From Streptosporangiales bacterium (GTDB taxonomy: Bacteria > Actinomycetota > Actinomycetes > Streptosporangiales > Streptosporangiaceae): 34,872 nucleotides of DNA. The notes below the pieces were generated by a model. It ran no database searches. It saw only the letters and a program-made list of their open reading frames with translations, and was not told the origin of the DNA. Location: the NCBI GenBank assembly GCA_009380095.1, contig WHSL01000038.1, positions 1 to 34,872 of the forward strand. The letters run 5' to 3'. The translations under genes and the position numbers were made by a program. This document shows, piece by piece, positions 29,279 to 34,872 of this stretch. How positions within the stretch are numbered: the stretch's first letter is position 1; the number at the start of each line of letters is the position of its first letter.

Positions 29279-30542
29279 TCGCGGTGCTGACCAGGTCGAA
29301 GTAGCCGGTGCCGACCTCACGCTGGTGCCGCGTGGCGGTGTAGCCGGCGGCCTCGGAGGCGAACTCGGCCTCCTGCAGCTTCACGTAGGCGGTCATGCCG
29401 CTCTCCGCGTAGCCCTTGGCCAGGTCGTACATCGAGTGGTTCAGCGAGTGGAAGCCCGCCAGCGTGATGAACTGGAACCGGTACCCCATGTGCGCGAGCT
29501 CCCGCTGGAACTTCGCGATCGTGGAGTCGTCCAGGTGGGCCTTCCAGTTGAACGACGGCGAGCAGTTGTAGGCCAGCATCTGGTCCGGGTACTCTGCCTT
29601 GATCGCCTCGGCGAACTGCCGCGCCACCTCCAGGTCCGGCGTGGACGTCTCCATCCACAGCAGGTCGGAGTGGGGCGCGTAGGCGAGGCCGCGCGCCACG
29701 CAGGCCTCCAGCCCGTTGCGGACCCGGTAGAAGCCCTCGGCCGTACGGTCCCCGGTGGTGAACCGCTGGTCGCGCTCGTCCACGTCGCTGGTCAGCAGCG
29801 TGGCGGACTGCGCGTCGGTGCGCGCGATGACGAGGCTGGGCACCCCGCAGACGTCCGCGGCGAGCCGGGCCGCGTTCAGCGTCTTGATGTGCTGCCCGGT
29901 CGGGATCAGAACCTTCCCGCCGAGGTGGCCGCACTTCTTCTCCGACGCCAGCTGGTCCTCCCAGTGCACGCCCGCGGCGCCGGCAGCGATCATGCCCTTC
30001 ATCAGCTCGAACGCGTTGAGCACGCCGCCGAAGCCGGCCTCCGCGTCGGCCACGATCGGGGCCAGCCAGTTGATTGGAGACTCAGTGCCTCGACCTTCGA
30101 AGCTTTCCGACCAGGTGATCTGGTCGGCGCGCAGCAGCGCGTTGTTGATCCGGCGCACCACCTGCGGCACCGAGTTGGCCGGGTACAGGCTCTGGTCCGG
30201 GTACGTCTGCGCCGCCAGGTTGGCGTCCGCCGCGACCTGCCAGCCGGACATGTAGATGGCCTTCAGCCCGGCGCGGACCTGCTGGACCGCCTGGTTGCCG
30301 GTGAGCGCGCCGAGCGTGTGCACGTACTCCTCGGTCTGCAGCAGTTTCCACAGCCGCTCGGCGCCGAGCCGGGCCAGCGTGTTCTCCTCCTGGACCGAGC
30401 CGCGCAGCCGGATCACGTCCTCGGCGCTGTACGTCCGCTCGATGCCGGCCCAGCGCGGATTGGTCTCCCACTCCTCACGTAGCAGGCGGGCCTGCTCGTT
30501 AATGAGTGCCGAATTTCCGTTGGTGCGCGCGTTCTCCGCCAT
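29208..30542 (-). CDS. aceA: Isocitrate lyase
   Basis: A 444-residue cytosolic enzyme splitting isocitrate to glyoxylate and succinate in the glyoxylate shunt, needed for growth on acetate or fatty acids. Seen are [15 protein letters not shown], the active-site loop KKCGHLGGK with C204, [37 protein letters not shown] and [14 protein letters not shown] 30542 has GGAAGG upstream; a longer frame to 30596 has no conserved residues. A slightly AT-richer stretch at about 30070-30110 encodes [15 protein letters not shown], which is a variable surface loop in relatives. It is divergent from a RamB-like regulator, a known controller of this gene in mycobacteria and corynebacteria. Malate synthase is not in the window. 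Confidence 0.97.
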   Translation of the reverse strand: MAENARTNGNSALINEQARLLREEWETNPRWAGIERTYSAEDVIRLRGSVQEENTLARLGAERLWKLLQTEEYVHTLGALTGNQAVQQVRAGLKAIYMSGWQVAADANLAAQTYPDQSLYPANSVPQVVRRINNALLRADQITWSESFEGRGTESPINWLAPIVADAEAGFGGVLNAFELMKGMIAAGAAGVHWEDQLASEKKCGHLGGKVLIPTGQHIKTLNAARLAADVCGVPSLVIARTDAQSATLLTSDVDERDQRFTTGDRTAEGFYRVRNGLEACVARGLAYAPHSDLLWMETSTPDLEVARQFAEAIKAEYPDQMLAYNCSPSFNWKAHLDDSTIAKFQRELAHMGYRFQFITLAGFHSLNHSMYDLAKGYAESGMTAYVKLQEAEFASEAAGYTATRHQREVGTGYFDLVSTAITPDSSTTALTGSTEEEQFAEAH

Positions 30543-30596
30543 GACGCCCTGCCTTCCGTCGCGCCCTTGCCTGGTATGTCCGAGTCTTGGCCGCAC

Positions 30597-30611
30597 TGCA
30601 ACCGGTTTGTA
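30597..30611. promoter_or_regulatory. Palindromic site around AACCGGTT between aceA and ramB
   Basis: TGCAACCGGTTTGTA contains a perfect 8-bp palindrome AACCGGTT (30600-30607). GTTTG/CAA-type half-sites recall known RamB boxes. It lies in the aceA promoter region, 55-70 bp before the aceA start. Confidence 0.4.
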
Positions 30612-30634
30612 AGGGAGATTCGCGTGAAGAAGGT

Positions 30635-30645
30635 CGAAACTTTCG
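30635..30645. promoter_or_regulatory. CGAAACTTTCG palindrome overlapping ramB promoter
   Basis: Perfect CGAAA/TTTCG arms around one C. AAACTTT matches the core of published RamB sites (AAAGTTTGCAA and its complement). It adjoins the TAGAGT -10, a place suited to autorepression. Confidence 0.45.
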
Positions 30646-30646
30646 C

Positions 30647-30652
30647 TAGAGT
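30647..30652 (+). promoter_or_regulatory. -10 element TAGAGT of ramB-like gene
   Basis: TAGAGT is followed by 6 nt and ATG 30659; leaderless type. GTGAAG about 17 nt further upstream could be the -35. Confidence 0.5.
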
Positions 30653-30658
30653 GAACGC

Positions 30659-32131
30659 ATGGCCTACTTCGAGACCGAAGAACCCCTGGCTTTGACGAAC
30701 GACCTGGATCTCGTCACTTTCGGCCAGCGGTTGCGTCATCTGCGCCGTACGCGCGGCCTCACCCTGGCCGAGCTCGGCGAGAAGGTCGGACGTGCCCCCT
30801 CCCAGCTCTCGCTGCTGGAGAACGGCCGCCGCGAGCCCAAGCTGTCGCTGCTCAAGTCGCTCGCCCTGGCGCTCGGCGTGGGCGTGGAGGAGCTGCTGTC
30901 CCGGCAGGCGCCGAGCCGCCGCGCGCAGCTCGAGATCGCCCTGGAGGAGGCGCAGCGCGACCCGCTGTACACCTCGCTGGGCCTGCCGCACCTCAAGGTC
31001 GGCAAGCGGGTCCCCAACGACGTGCTGGAGCACCTGCTCGGTCTCTACACCGAGCTGAAGCGGCGCCAGCTCAAGCCCACCGCCACGCCCGAGGAGGCGC
31101 GCCGGGCCAACGCCGAGCTGCGCCGGCGCATGCGGGAAAGAGGCAACTATTTCGCTTCCATCGAAAAGGCGGCCGCGGAGACCCTGGAGACGGTGGGCTA
31201 CCAGGCCGGCGCGCTGTCCCAGGGGCTGATCCTGTCGATCGTCACGCACTGCGGCTTCACGCTGCGGTACGTACCGGACCTGCCGCGCTCGGTGCGCTCG
31301 GTCACCGACATGCGGAACCGGCGGATCTACCTCAAGCGCGAGTCGCTCGGCATGCACACACCGCGCACGATCCTGCTGCAGACGCTGGGCCACTTCGTGC
31401 TCGGGCACAGCCAGCCGCGCGACTTCGCGGACTTCCTGCGCCAGCGGGTGGAGGCCAACTACTTCGCTGCCGCGGTGCTGGTGCCGGAGAAGACCGCGGC
31501 GCCGTACCTGCAGAAGGCCAAGGCCGACCGGGACCTGTCGGTGGAGGACCTGCGCGACGTGTACTCGGTGTCGTACGAGATGGCCGCGCACCGCTTCACG
31601 AACCTGGCCACCCGCTACCTCGATCTCGTCAACCACTTCGTCCGCAACGACGAGACAGGGATCATCTACAAGGCGTACGAGAACGACGGGCTGATCTTCC
31701 CCGCGGACGGCACCGGCGCCATCGAGGGCCAGCGGATGTGCCGGTACTGGGCGGGGCGGCAGGTGTTCTCCTCACCGGACCGGTACTCGCTGTACTACCA
31801 GTACACCGACAAGCCGAACGGGACGCACTTCTGCGTCGCGCACGTCGACCCGAGCCGGGAGCGCAACTTCGCGATCACGCTCGGGGTGCCGTACGCGGAG
31901 TCCCGCTGGTTCCGCGGCCGCGAGACCACCATGCGGGCCAGCTCGCAGTGCCCGACGGGGGAGTGCTGCGTGCGTCCGCCGGCGGACCTGGCGGCCCGCT
32001 GGGAGGGCATGGCCTGGCCGTCCGCGCGCGCCCATTCGCACGTCCTCGCCGCACTGCCTCCCGGCACGTTCCCCGGCGTCGACGAGACCGACGTCTACGC
32101 CTTCCTGGAGGCCCACTCCACCGAGGCCTGA
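30659..32131 (+). CDS. ramB: RamB/ScfR-type short-chain fatty acyl transcriptional regulator
   Basis: A 490-residue regulator. Residues about 20-78 are an XRE helix-turn-helix ([36 protein letters not shown]). A central part resembles IrrE/ImmA peptidases, but where these have HExxH the sequence reads [10 protein letters not shown], and [12 protein letters not shown] follows, so the zinc protease motif is degenerate and the domain is probably a ligand sensor. The C-terminal ScfR domain contains a Cys cluster ([12 protein letters not shown]). In mycobacteria and corynebacteria RamB represses or adjusts isocitrate lyase and acetate genes; divergence from aceA supports the same role here. It begins at ATG 30659, 6 nt after a -10 hexamer. 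Confidence 0.9.
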   Translation: MAYFETEEPLALTNDLDLVTFGQRLRHLRRTRGLTLAELGEKVGRAPSQLSLLENGRREPKLSLLKSLALALGVGVEELLSRQAPSRRAQLEIALEEAQRDPLYTSLGLPHLKVGKRVPNDVLEHLLGLYTELKRRQLKPTATPEEARRANAELRRRMRERGNYFASIEKAAAETLETVGYQAGALSQGLILSIVTHCGFTLRYVPDLPRSVRSVTDMRNRRIYLKRESLGMHTPRTILLQTLGHFVLGHSQPRDFADFLRQRVEANYFAAAVLVPEKTAAPYLQKAKADRDLSVEDLRDVYSVSYEMAAHRFTNLATRYLDLVNHFVRNDETGIIYKAYENDGLIFPADGTGAIEGQRMCRYWAGRQVFSSPDRYSLYYQYTDKPNGTHFCVAHVDPSRERNFAITLGVPYAESRWFRGRETTMRASSQCPTGECCVRPPADLAARWEGMAWPSARAHSHVLAALPPGTFPGVDETDVYAFLEAHSTEA

Positions 32132-32143
32132 CCCAAGATCAAC

Positions 32144-33460
32144 TCAGCCGGTCGGTTGCATGAGGCCGTTGAGGCCGGGCTGGTTGGCCGAGGTGTTGTC
32201 GTCGGAGCCGCCGAAGCTGGCGCCCTCGCGCACCGGGGCGTTGCGGGCCGTCACGTTGCCGACCGGGCCGTACGCGTCCGGCGGCGGCGGGACCACGTCG
32301 AAGCGGGTCGTGGCCTCCGTGAGGAACGACAGGTCGAACGTGGTCAGCTTGGACAGCGGCGCGCCGAGCGCGTTCAGCGGGCCGAGCAGCTTCTCGCACT
32401 GCGAGGGCGGCGCGCCGAGCGAGTGCACCAGCGAGCAGACCCACATCGCGAGGTTGTCGGTCTGCGCGATGTTCACCCGGGAGTAGAGCGTGCCGGTGCC
32501 CGCGTCGTACGCCAGCGCCGCGTTGGACAGGCCGGTCGGCGCCACGTCGAGGAACTCCTCGACGGTCTTCTTCTGCTTGACCAGCACCGCGGTGACCTTG
32601 GCCAGGCCCTCGACGTTGCGCTGCAGGTCGTCCTTGTTGTCGCGGATGAACTGGACGACCCGCTTGAGCGCCACGTTGAGGTTGATGAGCGCGGCGGACA
32701 GCTCCTCCTTCTCCGCCTTGAGCTGGGCGGAGACGCCGGTGAGGTCCTTGCTGAACTGACGGTACCGCGCGTCGTTCTCCTTGAGCGCGGTGATCAGCCG
32801 GTCCAGGTTCCGTACGGTCTGCTGCAGGTCGGTGCCGTTGCCGCGGAGCGCGCCGGCCGCGGAGCCGAGCCCCTTCAGGGTGGCCTTGACGTCGTCGCCC
32901 TGGCCCTTGAGGTTGTCGGCGCCGACCTCGAGCAGCCGGGAGAGCGCGCCGTTGGAGTTGGCGCCCTTCGGGCCGAGCGCCTCGGTGAGCTCGTTCAGCG
33001 TGCCGAAGGCGTCGTCCAGCTCCACCGGCGTGGCGGTGCGCTCGACCGGGATGAACGCGCCGTCCCTCATGGTCTCGCCGCCCCGGTAGACGGGGGCGAG
33101 CTGCACGTACCGGTCGGCGACCACGGAGGCGGCGACGAGGACGGCGTTGGCCTTGGCGGGGATCTTGTACTTCGACTCCACCCAGAAGTCGACCTGCACC
33201 TTGGTGCCCACCGGCACGACCTGCTCCACCTGGCCGACCTTGACGCCGAGGATGCGCACCTCGGAGCCCTTGTAGAGGCCGACGGCCCGGCTGAAGTGGG
33301 CGGTCACATGGGTCTTTCCGGCCTGCGGCCACAGCACGGCCACCGCGCCCGCCGCCGCCACGAGGGCGACCACCACGACCCCGGCGATCAGCATCGCCGT
33401 GGGAGAGGCTCCCCGCCGCAGGATCCCAAGCTGTCGCACCCGTACCTCGCCTTCCGACAT
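32144..33460 (-). CDS. Mce family (MlaD domain) lipid-transfer protein, solitary
   Basis: A 438-residue protein. After a short basic N-terminus there is one anchor helix (PTAMLIAGVVVVALVAAAGAVAVLW). The MlaD/Mce domain follows: THVTAHFSRAVGLYKGSEVRILGVKVG and VQVDFWVESKYKIPAKANAVL to ADRYVQLAPVY. A long helical needle-type region with heptad-like Leu/Ala spacing runs from about 130 to 320, then a Pro-rich C-terminus. Mce proteins form hexameric lipid conduits and in actinomycetes normally come as six genes after two permeases; here only one gene is present, between ramB and an acyl-CoA dehydrogenase. ATG 33460 has GGGGG upstream; ATG 33475 is possible. Lipid or sterol uptake is inferred. Confidence 0.87.
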   Translation of the reverse strand: MSEGEVRVRQLGILRRGASPTAMLIAGVVVVALVAAAGAVAVLWPQAGKTHVTAHFSRAVGLYKGSEVRILGVKVGQVEQVVPVGTKVQVDFWVESKYKIPAKANAVLVAASVVADRYVQLAPVYRGGETMRDGAFIPVERTATPVELDDAFGTLNELTEALGPKGANSNGALSRLLEVGADNLKGQGDDVKATLKGLGSAAGALRGNGTDLQQTVRNLDRLITALKENDARYRQFSKDLTGVSAQLKAEKEELSAALINLNVALKRVVQFIRDNKDDLQRNVEGLAKVTAVLVKQKKTVEEFLDVAPTGLSNAALAYDAGTGTLYSRVNIAQTDNLAMWVCSLVHSLGAPPSQCEKLLGPLNALGAPLSKLTTFDLSFLTEATTRFDVVPPPPDAYGPVGNVTARNAPVREGASFGGSDDNTSANQPGLNGLMQPTG

Positions 33461-33480
33461 CCGTGCCCCCACCATGGGGC

Positions 33481-33508
33481 CGAACTCGCCTTGGTTAACG
33501 AGAGTTCG
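33481..33508. promoter_or_regulatory. Inverted repeat CGAACTC-N14-GAGTTCG in mce/acyl-CoA dehydrogenase divergent region
   Basis: Perfect 7-bp arms with 14 nt between, 21 bp upstream of the mce start, overlapping an AT-rich GTTAAC. A perfect TCACGTGA (33513-33520) adjoins it. Possible operator. Confidence 0.35.
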
Positions 33509-33581
33509 ATGATCACGTGACGCGTCCGACGACGGAAACTCGCCGCCCGGGGTTGCGGTTCGGACACCCCACCAGCGATGC

Positions 33582-33592
33582 TACCGTCGGTA
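33582..33592. promoter_or_regulatory. Palindrome TACCGTCGGTA before acyl-CoA dehydrogenase
   Basis: Perfect 5-bp arms around T. TACCG/CGGTA half-sites are common in operators of TetR regulators of fatty-acid genes. TACCGT within it may also be the -10, so a bound repressor would cover the promoter. Confidence 0.4.
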
Positions 33593-33614
33593 ACAAGCGA
33601 TCGAGGAGTGGCAA

Positions 33615-34841
33615 GTGACTGATCCGCAGGGGATGTTCTCCCTCGAGCTCTCCGACGACCTGCGCGAGATGCGGCAATGGGTCCACCAGTTCGCCAAGGA
33701 CGTCATCCGCCCGGCCGCGGCCGAGTGGGACGAACGCGAAGAGACCCCGTGGCCGATCATCGACGAGGCGGCCAAGATCGGTCTGTACTCGCTCGACTTC
33801 TTCGCCGAGCAGTGGTTCGAGCCGGCCGGGCTGGGCATCCCGATCGCCTTCGAGGAACTGTTCTGGGGCGACGCCGGCATCGGCCTCTCGCTCGTCGGCA
33901 CCGGCCTCGCGGCCGTCTCGATCAGCGCGAACGGCACCCCCGACCAGATCGGCGAGTGGGTGCCGCAGATGTTCGGCGAGCCGGGGGACGTCAAGCTCGG
34001 GGCGTTCTGCGCGTCCGAGCCCGGCGCCGGCTCCGACGTCGGCGCGATCCGTACGCGGGCCGCGTACGACGAGGCCGCCGACGAGTGGGTGATCAACGGC
34101 ACCAAGACCTGGGCCACCAACGGCGGCATCGCCAACGTGCACGTCGTGGTGGCCTCCGTCGACCCGGAGCTGGGCACCCGCGGCCAGGCCAGCTTCATCG
34201 TGCCGCCCGGCACGCCGGGGCTGTCGCAGGGCCAGAAGTTCAAGAAGCACGGCATCCGCGCGTCGCACACGGCGGAGGTCGTGCTGGACGGCGTACGGGT
34301 TCCCGGGCGCTGCCTCGTCGGCGGCAAGGAGAAGCTCGACGCCCGCCTCGCCCGGGCCCGCGAGGGCCGGCGCAGCCAGGGCCAGGCCGCGATGCGGACG
34401 TTCGAGGCATCCCGGCCCTCGGTCGGCGCCATGGCGGTCGGCATCGCCCGCGCCGCCCTGGAGTACGCGCGGGACTACGCCCGCGAACGGGAGCAGTTCG
34501 GCAAGCCGATCGGCGCGAACCAGGCCATCGCGTACAAGCTCGCGGACATGCAGACCCAGGTCGACGCCGCCCGGCTGCTGGTCTGGCGGGCCGCCTGGAT
34601 GGCGCGCCAGGGCAAGACGTTCGAGCACGCCGAGGGCTCCATGAGCAAGCTCGTCGCGGGCGAGACCGCGGTCCGCGTCACCGAGGACGCCATCCAGATC
34701 CTCGGCGGCAACGGCTACACCCGCGAGTACCCCGTCGAACGCATGCACCGCGACTCTAAGATCTTCACCATCTTCGAAGGCACCTCGGAGATCCAACGCC
34801 TGATCATCGGCCGTGCGGTTACCGGCCTGGACGTCAGGTAG
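33615..34841 (+). CDS. Acyl-CoA dehydrogenase
   Basis: A 408-residue flavoenzyme for the first oxidation step of acyl-CoA beta-oxidation. The N-terminal helical domain is followed by the FAD/substrate segment [19 protein letters not shown] and [19 protein letters not shown], a C-terminal helical bundle with [44 protein letters not shown], and the catalytic-base Glu E388 in FEGTSEIQR. Chain-length or branched substrate preference cannot be read. GTG 33615 follows GAGGAG at 7 nt. A slightly long basic loop ([12 protein letters not shown]) precedes the last domain. It diverges from the solitary mce gene, suggesting a shared lipid-use function. Confidence 0.93.
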   Translation: MTDPQGMFSLELSDDLREMRQWVHQFAKDVIRPAAAEWDEREETPWPIIDEAAKIGLYSLDFFAEQWFEPAGLGIPIAFEELFWGDAGIGLSLVGTGLAAVSISANGTPDQIGEWVPQMFGEPGDVKLGAFCASEPGAGSDVGAIRTRAAYDEAADEWVINGTKTWATNGGIANVHVVVASVDPELGTRGQASFIVPPGTPGLSQGQKFKKHGIRASHTAEVVLDGVRVPGRCLVGGKEKLDARLARAREGRRSQGQAAMRTFEASRPSVGAMAVGIARAALEYARDYAREREQFGKPIGANQAIAYKLADMQTQVDAARLLVWRAAWMARQGKTFEHAEGSMSKLVAGETAVRVTEDAIQILGGNGYTREYPVERMHRDSKIFTIFEGTSEIQRLIIGRAVTGLDVR

Positions 34842-34872
34842 CGTTCCCGCGGGTCACAGCCCGCCGCGGCGC

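Noticed and set aside
30062-30115. Horizontal insertion inside aceA
   Set aside because: The stretch is AT-richer than its flanks, but the frame is intact and it falls in a variable loop, so there is no evidence of insertion.
32156-33520. Plus-strand open frame opposite the mce gene
   Set aside because: Arg/Val/Gly-rich shadow lacking structure; the Mce protein is clear on the minus strand.

Overview
The window is very GC-rich DNA from an actinomycete. Supporting signs are GTG starts, many four-base start/stop overlaps, tandem Lrp/AsnC, LCP, Mce, RamB-type and F420/LLM-type genes, and -10 hexamers of the TANNNT type placed 6-8 nt before start codons (leaderless-type starts). The gene families and the frequent CGTAC/GTACG words suggest Streptosporangiales, but that placement is inference.

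Layout. 1-2063: the end of an OmpR-type response regulator, then remnants of a DUF4956 membrane protein, a VTC-type polyphosphate polymerase and an alpha/beta hydrolase. Each of the last three carries a frameshift, and the first two also lack internal sequence. 2077-4788: an LCP cell-wall ligase diverging from a double-module AsnC regulator, with palindromes between them. 4975-8754: two paralogous multi-span membrane proteins with low-complexity Gly/Ala/Ser segments (the second frameshifted) and a convergent membrane protein. 8889-10337: an iron-box-like site, a Rieske protein, a 24-bp tandem repeat array, and a FolP2-type dihydropteroate synthase homologue whose probable promoter lies in the last repeat unit. 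10773-11311: two small repeat proteins. One is a membrane-anchored GLxx tetrapeptide-repeat protein. The other is a 58-residue acidic protein with five DGQRAQ/EGQRAQ hexapeptides whose codons differ only at third positions; this is the most novel-looking item. 11488-13682: two tandem membrane acyltransferases. 13928-17418: a coupled pair made of a membrane-anchored substrate-binding/VWA protein and a membrane-anchored solute-binding protein, with no permease nearby.

17437-20970: LLM-type oxidoreductase, flavin disulfide oxidoreductase, divergent pirin. 21097-26186: small membrane protein, a three-gene ABC-2 exporter operon, divergent TetR regulator, CynX/NimT-type MFS exporter. 26358-27549: FadR-type GntR regulator and a NUDIX hydrolase. 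27642-29278: an internally deleted histidine kinase, its LuxR-type response regulator, a perfect 9+9 palindrome in front of a promoter, and two tiny membrane proteins; this may be a compact two-component regulon. 29130-32131: strong terminator, isocitrate lyase (aceA), divergent RamB-like regulator with palindromes in the shared promoter region. 32144-34841: a solitary Mce protein diverging from an acyl-CoA dehydrogenase. The last part (glyoxylate shunt, RamB, Mce, acyl-CoA dehydrogenase) reads as a fatty-acid/acetate metabolism block.

Seven reading-frame faults occur. Several are one-base changes in short C runs, so raw-read confirmation is needed before calling these genes dead. No tRNA, rRNA, CRISPR array, transposase or integrase was seen.
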